DNA of 64,000 bases, from assembly GCF_029144185.1 (NCBI RefSeq), contig NZ_CP110232.1:1358164-1422163 (forward strand), written 5' to 3'. The notes beneath the pieces are model-generated. The model was given only the letters and a program-made list of their open reading frames with translations, was not told the origin of the DNA and did not search any database. Numbering within the stretch: position 1 is the first letter of the stretch; every line of letters begins with the position of its first letter. The position numbers were made by a program, and so were the translations under genes. Below are positions 9,143-17,783 of the stretch, piece after piece. Source of the DNA: Vagococcus intermedius (GTDB lineage Bacteria; Bacillota; Bacilli; Lactobacillales; Vagococcaceae).

Positions 9143-10336
9143 TTAAACTGACCCTTGCTTAATGGCAATAAACTCTTCTAAGCGAGCTATTGCTTGCTGT
9201 AAAGTTTCTAAATCACTAGCATAACTTAACCGAATATGTTCCGGTGCCCCGAATCCTGCACCACTAACTACGGCCACCTGTGCCTCTGTTAATAAATCAT
9301 CAACAAATTGATCGATTGCTGTATAACCACACAAGCGCATCGTCTCAGCTACATTAGGAAATAGATAAAAGGCTCCTTCTGGCTTGTCTAACACAACACC
9401 AGGTAAAGCACTAACTTTTGGATAAATTACATTTAAACGTTGTTCAAATGCTTGACGCATCTCCTCGACACAGCTTTGATCGCCTCTTAGCGCTTCTAAA
9501 GCAGCGTATTGACTAACTGCTGAACAATTACTTGTTGATTGTGAGGCGATTTTAATAATAGCTTGAATAATTGCCTCATCACCTAAGACATAACCTATTC
9601 GCCAACCTGTCATTGCATAGCTTTTTGAAACGCCATTGATAATAACGGTTTGTTTACGAATCGCTTCAGAAATTGTAGCCATAGGAGTAAACGTATGTCC
9701 ATTATAGACTAATTTACCGTAAATATCATCTGCTATAATTAAAATATTATGGGAAACGGCCCAATTTCCAATTTTTTCTAATTCGTCTGGCGAATAAATT
9801 GCCCCAGTTGGATTAGAGGGACTAGTTAAAATCAAAGCTTTTGTCTGAGCGGTTCGTGCTTTTTCTAATTGATCAACAGTGACTTTAAATTTTGCCTCAT
9901 GAGTCGCTGTTACAAAAACTGGTTTCCCCTCAGCTAGCTTTACTTGTTCACCATAGCTCACCCAATACGGAGTAGGAATAATAACCTCATCTCCTGCATT
10001 AATAATAGCTTGGAATAATGCATATAAAGCAAATTTTGCGCCATCTGTTACAGCAACTTCAGTTATGTCGTAGGAAAGGCCATAATCAAGACGTATACGC
10101 TCAATAACCGCCTGTCTTAATTCGATAATCCCAGCAGCAGGTGTATAAAAGCTTGCCTCACCGCTTTCAATTGATTTAATAGCAGCCTTACGAATAGTTT
10201 CAGGCGTCATATAATCAGGTTCTCCCAAAGTTAGGTTTAAAATATCAAACCCTTCGGTCTTTAACTTTTTGGCTTTAGCAGCTGCTGCTAATGTTGCAGA
10301 TGGTTCTAATCGTTGTGCTCTATGTGACAATGTCAT
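9143..10336 (-). CDS. aspB: Aspartate aminotransferase, class I PLP-dependent
   Basis: This enzyme exchanges the amino group between aspartate and 2-oxoglutarate. The 397-residue length, the TLGEPDYMTPE substrate segment, the SNPTGAIYS loop, and the pyridoxal-binding lysine in GVSKSYAMTGWRIGY followed by the RLSYASD arginine are those of AspB-type class I aminotransferases. The ATG is preceded by GAGGAG. Its place between ypmB and asnS suggests that aspartate for asparagine synthesis and charging is co-expressed. Confidence 0.92.
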   Translation of the reverse strand: MTLSHRAQRLEPSATLAAAAKAKKLKTEGFDILNLTLGEPDYMTPETIRKAAIKSIESGEASFYTPAAGIIELRQAVIERIRLDYGLSYDITEVAVTDGAKFALYALFQAIINAGDEVIIPTPYWVSYGEQVKLAEGKPVFVTATHEAKFKVTVDQLEKARTAQTKALILTSPSNPTGAIYSPDELEKIGNWAVSHNILIIADDIYGKLVYNGHTFTPMATISEAIRKQTVIINGVSKSYAMTGWRIGYVLGDEAIIQAIIKIASQSTSNCSAVSQYAALEALRGDQSCVEEMRQAFEQRLNVIYPKVSALPGVVLDKPEGAFYLFPNVAETMRLCGYTAIDQFVDDLLTEAQVAVVSGAGFGAPEHIRLSYASDLETLQQAIARLEEFIAIKQGSV

Positions 10337-10420
10337 AGTCTCTCACTCCTCTAAGTTATTTTGAACCTTTGTAAACCTTCTGTTATAATCTATCACTTTC
10401 AATTATTCACTCTTTTAATT

Positions 10421-10897
10421 CTAGATTCCTCTTAAGGAATCTTCAATCTCACCTGTTTTAAAGTCGACTAAATAATATTCTAAGCGCTTATCATTGCTTT
10501 GACCAACTACTTCCCAAGTCGGTTTATCTTTAACCATTCCTAAATTAATTTTAGTGATACGGTCAGGATTTTCTTCATTGATCACTTTTTTTAACACTTT
10601 ATCACGATCAACCCCTGCATCTTGATCCAAGATTGTGACTTTTTCACCTGATCTCGGAATAATAACATAAATATCATTTTTACTCGAATCTTTACCCGCT
10701 ACTGTAAAATAACTTTCTTTTCGATTAAACCAATAAAAGAAATCCACTTCTTTTAAGTCAGAATATTTTCGAGCTAAGCCCACTGCTTCTTTTTTTGCTC
10801 TAGCCATTGGGCGATTTGCTTTTATAAAGAAAAAGATTGAGGTGAAAATAAAAGTTGCTAAAACAAAACTAGCAATAATTGGTAGTTTTTTCTTCAT
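10421..10897 (-). CDS. ypmB: YpmB-like DUF5590 membrane-anchored protein
   Basis: The 158-residue protein has a basic start and one hydrophobic segment (about residues 7-25), then an extracellular domain resembling the PepSY-like DUF5590 fold (TWEVVGQ...YYLVDFKTGE near the end). Identification relies on length, topology and the conserved dinG-ypmB-aspB order, with Bacillus YpmB as the reference. Function is not known. RBS AAGGAG lies at good spacing. Confidence 0.82.
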   Translation of the reverse strand: MKKKLPIIASFVLATFIFTSIFFFIKANRPMARAKKEAVGLARKYSDLKEVDFFYWFNRKESYFTVAGKDSSKNDIYVIIPRSGEKVTILDQDAGVDRDKVLKKVINEENPDRITKINLGMVKDKPTWEVVGQSNDKRLEYYLVDFKTGEIEDSLRGI

Positions 10898-10978
10898 ATC
10901 GGACTCCTTTCTAAATTAGTTCATATTTCAATATTATATCAAATTTTTCAAGTGTTGTGACCCTTTAAGACTATAACT

Positions 10979-13786
10979 TTAAAGAAATTCTTTGATATCT
11001 TGGCAAATTGTGCTGAGATTTTCCTCGATTAAGGGTAGATTAGCCGGTAAGGCTTTAATAAAGCGGCTACCATACTTGGCTTGTATCAAACGATAATCCA
11101 AGACAAGCATTACCCCCTTGTCCTCTTCTGAACGAATCAAACGCCCAAAGCCTTGTCTCAACCTTAAAATAGCTTTAGGCAGTGCATATTTATAAAAAGA
11201 ATCGATTCCCTGACTCTGTAAATATTGATACTTTTCTTTAATAAAAGGCCTATCTGGTGAATCAAAAGGCAAACGTGTCACGATAATCATTTCGAGACTA
11301 TCTCCTGGTAGATCAACCCCTTCCCAAAATGAATCAGTACCTAATAAAACGCCTTGTTTCAAATGGGTGAAACGTTTGGTTATTTTTTCTCTAGAACCTG
11401 ACAAACCTTGCGCTAAAACTTCAACGCCCTCACTCATTAGCGGTTGATTAATTTCGTGATAGACTTTCGCTAACATGTCATGAGAGGTAAACAAAACTAA
11501 TAGCGATCGATTTTGTTGCTCAGATAGCTCACGAATAGTTTGACTAATAAATTCAATATGTTCTTGGGAACCTAATTCTCGGATTTCTCCGACTTCTTTT
11601 GGAATATATAGACGAGCTTGCTGACTATAATCATAACTTGCAGGAACTGATTTAACTGGCAAGTAATCGATTCCTAAAGCTCTACCTAAAAATTGGCTGT
11701 CTTTTCCAACCGCAATAGTCCCTCCTGTATAAATAATTTTCTTATAACGAGGGTACCATCGACTATTTCCAACAACTGACTGTGAAAAATCACTATAGTA
11801 AGCTGTTAATTGGTGGCTTTTTTCGGAAATAACCAACCAACGAACAATCCCTGTCTCTTCTTTTTCAATAAAATTTTTGACAAATTGATAAAACTGAGGG
11901 AGTGCTGTCAGTTCATCTAACCAATAGGTAATCATACGTTTCTCACTTATAGTCCATCTATCTAAGGCGGCCAAATAACTTTTCTCTAGCTCTTTTGCTA
12001 ATTGAGTGGCTTCAAGTAGTAGTAAAATCAGTTGGTTGCTATGAGCAGCAGTATAAACTGGCAGCTCATGCAGCATACTATCAGTGATCATGACTTCTTC
12101 TTCCGTTTTATAACCTCGATCAATTAACAAACCTTCGATGACATCTTCTTTTAATTCTTCAATCACATGGCTTAATTCCGTTAAGACATAACGCAACGAC
12201 TTTTCAGTCTTAGCACAATTAGATTCTAACCATGCTGGAGTTTCTACAACAGAACCAAGTTCTTCATTGGCTAAATAAGCGATTTTTTTAGCAAGCTCAT
12301 AACTGGTTAATTTAAAGGATGATGCTTTTTGTGCAATATCTGGCAAATGATGTGCTTCATCAATTAACAAGAAGTCACTACTAGGTAAAATAAACTCATC
12401 ACGATCATTTTCATGGCATAAAAAAGCATGATTTACGACAATGACATTTGACTGCGCCATCTTTTGTTGTAAATATCGCCAAAAATCAACCTTATAATAA
12501 GGTGAACTTTTTGAAAGATAGGCCAGACCACGATGACGAACTTCTTTAAAAAATGGATGGTTCAGGCTAATTAAGTTAAGCTCATCCAAATCACCTGTCT
12601 CCGTTTCTGTCAACCAAACTAGGACACGCATCTGATAGAGTGCATATTGTTTTTGCTGAGAGGGAGATCTCAAGGTACTTGAAAAACGTTCTAGATCAAT
12701 AAAGTGGCGATGACTTTTTACTAATGTTGCCATTAGACTACCTGGTCTTATCTTATTAACAAGTGGGATTGCTTGTTCAATCAGTTGATTTTCTAGTAAT
12801 ACGGAAACCGTACTAATAATAACAGGATTAGTTGGTGTAGCAAGATAGCTCAGCGGCAACAAGTAACCAAATGTTTTGCCGCTGCCTGTTGGAGCTTCAA
12901 TAGCAAGATTTTTTCGTTCAAAATTATCTTGTGCCTCACCTTGAGATACTTCTGTCGTAAAGAAACGATGGACAAGATTCATCATTTTACCTTGATTACT
13001 ACGATAATTTAAGAAATCTTGATATAATTGTTCCTTTTCTTTTTTAGTTTCTGGATAGTCATCTTGGCACACCTCAGCATCCGTAATCAAAAGATTACTT
13101 AATGTTGTTAGTTGTTTTTTTAGAGCTATCCCTTGAATAATTTGAATATCTGTAGCTAAGGGGGCGATTTTTTCTTGCATCGCTCTAGCTAGCATTTTTA
13201 AATAATTAGCTGTATCCATTCCACAAGGACCTGCCAACTCTACAATTTTTTCGATTGTTACTAAAGGTAAAGTTACTATTTTTTGTTCAATTAAGATTAG
13301 TAATTCAGCCGTTACCTCAGCGTCACTATCAGCTTGATGTGGCCGATCATGGCTAAAGCCGTATTGTTCTGCTAAATCCCCTAAGCGAAAGCTCGGGGAT
13401 TTGGGTAGGAATATCTGAGCTAGTTCGACAGTGTCTATTCCTTCAATCGTTAAATGTTGTTGTCCACATCTCACTAACTCGTGACTAAGGAATTGGTAGT
13501 CAAAATAAATATTATGGGCTACAAAGACACACTCTTTGAGTAAATCATATATTTCTTCAGCCTTATCTTCAAAATAAGGTGCCTCAGTAACTTGTTCGTT
13601 TGTAATACCAGTTAAACTTGTAATATGCTTTGTAATGGTCTGTTTTGGATTAATATCCGTAGCAAAGCGTGAGATAATTTGATTGTTTTTAACGAAAACA
13701 CAACCAATTTGAATAATGCGATCAGTTTTGGGATTCGTCCCGGTAGTTTCTAAATCAACGACCGCATAAGTTTGATCTTTTTGCAT
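10979..13786 (-). CDS. dinG: DinG-family helicase with N-terminal DEDD exonuclease domain
   Basis: The 935-residue protein starts with a DnaQ-like 3'-5' exonuclease domain (DLETTG at residues 11-16; HNIYFDYQFL; a later HQADSDA), followed by an XPD/DinG-like superfamily 2 helicase with Walker A APTGSGKT (about residue 300), the DEAH box (about residue 475), and C-terminal motifs including GTDSFWEGVDLPG and RQGFGRLIR. Firmicute DinG proteins of this fused type lack the iron-sulfur cysteines of the E. coli protein and can act mainly as nucleases. It is the first gene of the dinG-ypmB-aspB-asnS block, with GGAGA before the ATG. Confidence 0.93.
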   Translation of the reverse strand: MQKDQTYAVVDLETTGTNPKTDRIIQIGCVFVKNNQIISRFATDINPKQTITKHITSLTGITNEQVTEAPYFEDKAEEIYDLLKECVFVAHNIYFDYQFLSHELVRCGQQHLTIEGIDTVELAQIFLPKSPSFRLGDLAEQYGFSHDRPHQADSDAEVTAELLILIEQKIVTLPLVTIEKIVELAGPCGMDTANYLKMLARAMQEKIAPLATDIQIIQGIALKKQLTTLSNLLITDAEVCQDDYPETKKEKEQLYQDFLNYRSNQGKMMNLVHRFFTTEVSQGEAQDNFERKNLAIEAPTGSGKTFGYLLPLSYLATPTNPVIISTVSVLLENQLIEQAIPLVNKIRPGSLMATLVKSHRHFIDLERFSSTLRSPSQQKQYALYQMRVLVWLTETETGDLDELNLISLNHPFFKEVRHRGLAYLSKSSPYYKVDFWRYLQQKMAQSNVIVVNHAFLCHENDRDEFILPSSDFLLIDEAHHLPDIAQKASSFKLTSYELAKKIAYLANEELGSVVETPAWLESNCAKTEKSLRYVLTELSHVIEELKEDVIEGLLIDRGYKTEEEVMITDSMLHELPVYTAAHSNQLILLLLEATQLAKELEKSYLAALDRWTISEKRMITYWLDELTALPQFYQFVKNFIEKEETGIVRWLVISEKSHQLTAYYSDFSQSVVGNSRWYPRYKKIIYTGGTIAVGKDSQFLGRALGIDYLPVKSVPASYDYSQQARLYIPKEVGEIRELGSQEHIEFISQTIRELSEQQNRSLLVLFTSHDMLAKVYHEINQPLMSEGVEVLAQGLSGSREKITKRFTHLKQGVLLGTDSFWEGVDLPGDSLEMIIVTRLPFDSPDRPFIKEKYQYLQSQGIDSFYKYALPKAILRLRQGFGRLIRSEEDKGVMLVLDYRLIQAKYGSRFIKALPANLPLIEENLSTICQDIKEFL

Positions 13787-14006
13787 AATATCTCCTACTT
13801 TCTACTACTCAAAATTAATAACAAATCAAATTATACCTATTTTTACAATAAATTTCACCCTCTAGTCCAATTTACTTTAATCTAACTGATATTTTTACTG
13901 TTGTATCGTCTATAATATAACAATAATCCATTTGCTCAAAAGGGTTTTAAATTCACTAAAAACTATTTATTTGTTATACTTAAGCTATAAAAAGGAGGTA
14001 ATAATT

Positions 14007-14453
14007 ATGCTACATCGCTATGAACGGATTTTGGTTGCTAATGATGGCTCTAAGAACTCCCAAATTGCTTTTGACCACGCTGTTGCTACTGCTATTCGAA
14101 ATGATGCTAAGTTGTATATTTTACGAGTAGTGGATACTCGAATTGACCCCTTTGCGCCTTATATTATTGAAGGTTCTATGGAAAAAGAACTGGAAAAAGC
14201 TCGTGTTGAACTAAGTGAGCTCGTCATAAAAGCGAACAACTTAGGTGTCAAAGAAGCTATTCCACTATTGGAAGAAGGCGCTGCTCGAACTATTATCGCC
14301 ACACAAATACCTGATCAAGAAGAGATTGACCTTTTAATCATCGGAGCAACAGGAAAAACAGGCTTAGATAAATTAATGATTGGTTCAACTACAAATTATG
14401 TTGTGAACCACGCTAAATGTCCTGTTCTTGTTATTCGACCTGATATGACTTAA
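14007..14453 (+). CDS. Universal stress protein (UspA family)
   Basis: A 148-residue single-domain Usp fold with the ATP-binding loop G-2X-G-9X-GS visible as GATGKTGLDKLMIGS. N-terminal RILVANDGS and C-terminal CPVLVIRP strands are typical. I chose the ATG at 14007 because AAAGGAGGT precedes it; the frame is open 25 codons further upstream without a ribosome site. TATA-like -10 boxes occur at 13911-13916 and 13975-13980, and I cannot decide between them. A terminator shared with the convergent DUF975 gene follows. Confidence 0.92.
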   Translation: MLHRYERILVANDGSKNSQIAFDHAVATAIRNDAKLYILRVVDTRIDPFAPYIIEGSMEKELEKARVELSELVIKANNLGVKEAIPLLEEGAARTIIATQIPDQEEIDLLIIGATGKTGLDKLMIGSTTNYVVNHAKCPVLVIRPDMT

Positions 14454-14455
14454 TA

Positions 14456-14490
14456 AAAAAACACTGAGACTAAAGTCTCAGTGTTTTTGT
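14456..14490. terminator. Bidirectional terminator between usp and the DUF975 gene
   Basis: Ten-base arms ACACTGAGAC and GTCTCAGTGT (14461-14484) around TAAA, flanked by A7 and a T run. Confidence 0.85.
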
Positions 14491-14493
14491 TTT

Positions 14494-15348
14494 TTAAAAA
14501 TTAGTCCACTCGTCATCATTGTTTGCAACTACTACAGGACTTGCATAACGATCTTTTGAAATATCTCGATAAAAAGCTGCCTTAGTTGCATTCATATAAG
14601 GGTTTAACACAAAATACCCCAGCCCTAATGTTAGCCAACAAAGAAACTGCCAACCTAAGAAACTTAAGTCAATATAAAATAAACGTCCTTTGTTTCCTTT
14701 CATCAACGACCGGCTCTCACTAATATAATTTAAAGCCGATGTTCCTTGAGCGTTGGTATGTTCTGATAAGTCTTTATAGATATAAAAAGATTGTGAATAA
14801 GAATATCTTTTTATAATCCCTGGTACAATAAATAATAGTGACCATAGGTAAATAAATACGGCATTTAAAATTTGAATCAATAATAGTGGGACAAAATCTT
14901 TACCGTTAAACATTCGAAATTGGTCAGCCATTGGATTAATCTTTCGGCTAGGATTTCTTAATAACTCAACAAAAGTAAAGGAAATGCCAATTGTCATAAA
15001 ACTAATAATGATTGGTAGTAATGTTTTACTAAAAAAACCACCTGGCGATGTGCTTATATTTGTACTAACATCGCTGATAAGAGTATCATCTGATTTTCCT
15101 AAATTATTATTTCTTTCATAACTATCCCCGCGCTGTTCTTGTTTAATCGTGCTGTCTAAAGATGTATCTGTATCCACCGACATTAAAAACATTGAAAATA
15201 GCGATAACCCTATAATGGCAATCCCTATAATCCATGCAGATAACATACTAAGCAACGATGGGACTAAATTTAGTAAAATAGCCTCTTTCCAACGGCCTCG
15301 TAAAGCAGCTTTTGCTTCACCCTTTAACTGACTACTTGTTTTATTCAT
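14494..15348 (-). CDS. DUF975 family membrane protein
   Basis: The 284-residue protein begins with the LKGEAKAALRGRWKEAI segment typical of DUF975 proteins and has about five or six hydrophobic segments, with a polar loop of about 45 residues after the first and a conserved LLFIVPGIIKRYSYSQ stretch. The function of the family is unknown. It follows the CLC gene by 60 bp on the same strand without a clear terminator between, so co-transcription is possible. RBS GGGAGG precedes the ATG. Confidence 0.82.
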   Translation of the reverse strand: MNKTSSQLKGEAKAALRGRWKEAILLNLVPSLLSMLSAWIIGIAIIGLSLFSMFLMSVDTDTSLDSTIKQEQRGDSYERNNNLGKSDDTLISDVSTNISTSPGGFFSKTLLPIIISFMTIGISFTFVELLRNPSRKINPMADQFRMFNGKDFVPLLLIQILNAVFIYLWSLLFIVPGIIKRYSYSQSFYIYKDLSEHTNAQGTSALNYISESRSLMKGNKGRLFYIDLSFLGWQFLCWLTLGLGYFVLNPYMNATKAAFYRDISKDRYASPVVVANNDDEWTNF

Positions 15349-15408
15349 ACAATTCCTCCCTTATTTTTTCTTAATTATTTTAACATACTCTCAAAAATAA
15401 AAAAAATA

Positions 15409-16647
15409 CTATCTGTGATGATATTCAAGGAACATGGGTAATTTCCCACCTGCTATCTTTTGTGCTTGATAAATCCCTTTTGAACCGGAAAATAAATAGC
15501 TAACAATACTGCTGATAAATAAATAACTGGCCAATTCACTACCAAACAATTCAATCCCCATAATAAAACAAGCGATTGGCGTGTTTGTTGCCCCTGAAAA
15601 AACACCAATAAAACCCAAAGCAGCTAAAAAACCTGCGGGAATCCCCAATATATCACCTAAATGACTTCCAAGTGTCGCGCCAATTTCAAATAAAGGGGTA
15701 ACTTCACCACCTTGAAAGCCTGCACCAAGAGATAGTACCGTAAAAATTAACTTGTTAAGAAAATCAAAAGGTCTAACTTCACCTGAGAAAGCGTCGGTAA
15801 GTAGCGGAAGACTTAGTCCTAGATAACGATTAGTTCCATAAATCAAGCTCAAAAGTACGACTACCGCTGCCCCAAATCCAATCCGATAGATAGCATTAGG
15901 TATTAGGCGAGCATAACAGTTTTTTAAATACCTAATACTCGCGCTAAACAAGCGGGCAACTAACCCAAAACAACTTGCACAAAATATGATTTTTCCTATT
16001 AAATACAAATTTTGTTTAGGTACTTCTGTGATAACATAGTGACTATGACTAATACTGAAACAGGTAGTAACTGCATTTGCAATAAATGCGGATAACATAC
16101 TTGGTCCAAGCCCGTAACTTTTAACTTGACCAACCATTAATACTTCTAAGGCAAAAATCCCACCTGCCAAAGGGGTACCAAAAACACTGCTAAAGCCTGC
16201 ACTAATCCCACAAATTAAAGCTAATTGACGTTCCTTATTAGTTAAGTGCCACCACTTTCCAATATATTCTGCTACAACACCTCCCATTTGAACTGCAGTT
16301 CCCTCACGACCGACTGAACCACCAAAAAGATGGGTAGTAATTGTCCCAAACAAAGTAAGTGGTAACATTTTCCAGGGAATATTTTCCGTACTACCATTTG
16401 CAGCTGCTATGATAAGGTTGTTACCTTTAGCTGAATTGTCACCATATCGTTGGTATAACCACATAAAAAACATGCCAATTATAGGCAAACCATAAATGAG
16501 CCAGTTATTTTTTAACCGGATCAATGTCACCACTTCTAAAGATTTTAAGAAAAAAGCTGACAGACAGCCCATTGTAATTCCAACTAAACTTGAAATTACG
16601 AACCATTTTAGAATCACTAACGTTGACACACCTAATTTTTTATTCAC
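15409..16647 (-). CDS. CLC-family anion channel/antiporter, possibly of the fluoride (CLC-F) branch
   Basis: The 412-residue polytopic membrane protein has the CLC signature GSVGREGTAVQMGG and the later GAGFQGGEVTPLFEIGA loop. The region where chloride-type CLCs carry GSGIP reads GNNLI instead. Divergence at that anion site is a feature of the fluoride/proton antiporter branch, so fluoride export is a reasonable hypothesis, not a finding. It starts with GTG at 16645-16647 behind GGGAGG. A structured leader with its own promoter-like -10 box precedes it, and the DUF975 gene follows. Confidence 0.85.
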   Translation of the reverse strand: MNKKLGVSTLVILKWFVISSLVGITMGCLSAFFLKSLEVVTLIRLKNNWLIYGLPIIGMFFMWLYQRYGDNSAKGNNLIIAAANGSTENIPWKMLPLTLFGTITTHLFGGSVGREGTAVQMGGVVAEYIGKWWHLTNKERQLALICGISAGFSSVFGTPLAGGIFALEVLMVGQVKSYGLGPSMLSAFIANAVTTCFSISHSHYVITEVPKQNLYLIGKIIFCASCFGLVARLFSASIRYLKNCYARLIPNAIYRIGFGAAVVVLLSLIYGTNRYLGLSLPLLTDAFSGEVRPFDFLNKLIFTVLSLGAGFQGGEVTPLFEIGATLGSHLGDILGIPAGFLAALGFIGVFSGATNTPIACFIMGIELFGSELASYLFISSIVSYLFSGSKGIYQAQKIAGGKLPMFLEYHHR

Positions 16648-16686
16648 CTTAATGCCTCCCTTAGCCTCTAATCCTTGCGAAAAAAC

Positions 16687-16742
16687 ACCTGCTATCCTCT
16701 TCTCTGAGCATGGTAATCCTCTCAGGGAGGAGGCTAGCAGGT
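16687..16742 (-). promoter_or_regulatory. Structured leader or terminator upstream of the CLC gene
   Basis: The minus-strand RNA folds as three stacked stems: ACCTGCTA/TAGCAGGT outside, then TCCTC/GAGGA, then CTGAG/CTCAG, with a GCC bulge and a 12-nt apical loop AGGATTACCATG. Six T residues follow. It could be the terminator of the upstream HAD gene. A TATAAT box just upstream (16756-16761), however, would place the element at the 5' end of the CLC transcript, as an attenuator or riboswitch. I could not match it to the fluoride (crcB) consensus or another class I know. Confidence 0.5.
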
Positions 16743-16755
16743 ATTTTTAATTGTT

Positions 16756-16761
16756 ATTATA
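16756..16761 (-). promoter_or_regulatory. Candidate -10 box of the CLC gene
   Basis: TATAAT on the minus strand, seven or so bases ahead of the structured leader. No good -35 box is seen at the usual spacing. Confidence 0.35.
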
Positions 16762-16878
16762 GCCGGCTCTACTTGAAAGAATTATCCTCACCGACTACTC
16801 TATTAACCTTAGTTCCAACTAGCTGAACACTTATAAGTAATAAAAAACTAACAGACTGATTGTCATGAACTTACTCTT

Positions 16879-17625
16879 TTAAGCAACAATCTCGCGCAAC
16901 ATTTCTATTATCACTTCTGGACTTTCTTTAATCACCCGATCAGCAATTTTACTCACTTCTTGACTATTACCTACACAAATGCCATAGTTAGCTCTTTCCA
17001 ACATTTTTATGTCATTGCGATCATTCCCAAATGCCACATAGTCAGACTCCCCCAATAAACGTTCAATTGCGCTCGCTTTGTTGACGCCTTTTCTTGTTAC
17101 ATCCAAACAACGTTCGCTAGGATAGATATTACAATCAACCGTTAAGGAACTAAAATCAGCTAAAACTTCTTGCTCGTTCAGATAATTGCTTACCAATATT
17201 TTCACTGGATTTGTTACGGCGGTAATCGGTAAATTCTTTGCCTGTTTATGACTATCTAAGCGCTGTCTTAGCGTCATTAACGTCTCACCAACACATGAAT
17301 AATTCCACTGTTCATCAAAGAGATAATCCAGTTTTTTTTGATAAACATACTCTCTAATATAACTAAAATCAGCCTTATCAATTGTTTGAAACCATTGAGG
17401 TTTAAGCTCAGAATATAGCATTGCACCATTGCTTCCAATCAGATGACAGTCTTGTAAACTTTTTGGTAATAAAGGTAACATATCTCGCACTGGACGAGCT
17501 GAGGCAAAAATTAGTTGATGTTGTGCTGAATGATGTAGATACTCAGTCATAAAATCAGTTAATTTTTTGTCAATTGTTTGACCATCAAAACAAACAGTCC
17601 CATCCATATCAAATACAAAGTTCAT
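16879..17625 (-). CDS. Cof-type HAD-IIB phosphatase
   Basis: The 248-residue protein has HAD motif I FDMDGT at the N-terminus, motif II in FASARP, a cap domain in the middle and motif III/IV as KASAIERLLG and FGNDRNDIKML. This family dephosphorylates sugar phosphates, nucleotides or flavin precursors; the substrate is unknown. The ATG at 17625 has AAGGAG eight bases upstream. An in-frame GTG three codons earlier overlaps that ribosome site and is rejected. It stands alone between the CLC gene and the surface protein. Confidence 0.88.
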   Translation of the reverse strand: MNFVFDMDGTVCFDGQTIDKKLTDFMTEYLHHSAQHQLIFASARPVRDMLPLLPKSLQDCHLIGSNGAMLYSELKPQWFQTIDKADFSYIREYVYQKKLDYLFDEQWNYSCVGETLMTLRQRLDSHKQAKNLPITAVTNPVKILVSNYLNEQEVLADFSSLTVDCNIYPSERCLDVTRKGVNKASAIERLLGESDYVAFGNDRNDIKMLERANYGICVGNSQEVSKIADRVIKESPEVIIEMLREIVA

Positions 17626-17719
17626 CCTAATCACTCCTTAATACTATTAGGATAGTATATCATTTTTGTTGTTTTATTCAACCACCTTGCTGACTCATTC
17701 ACTTTATTAATAAAATAAA

Positions 17720-17742
17720 AAGAGCAGCGTAAGCTACTCCTA
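17720..17742 (-). terminator. Terminator of the GW-repeat surface protein gene
   Basis: Stem AGGAGTAGC/GCTGCTCT (one G-T pair) with loop TTAC, followed on the minus strand by TTTTATTTT. Confidence 0.75.
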
Positions 17743-17783
17743 AAAAAAACTAATCTAATTGAAATAAAGCACTACATCGTTTC

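Noticed and set aside
16687..16761. Fluoride (crcB) riboswitch upstream of the CLC gene
   Set aside because: The expected GGNGATGG...TTCNCC and GCTGATGG blocks are absent; only an unassigned structured leader remains.
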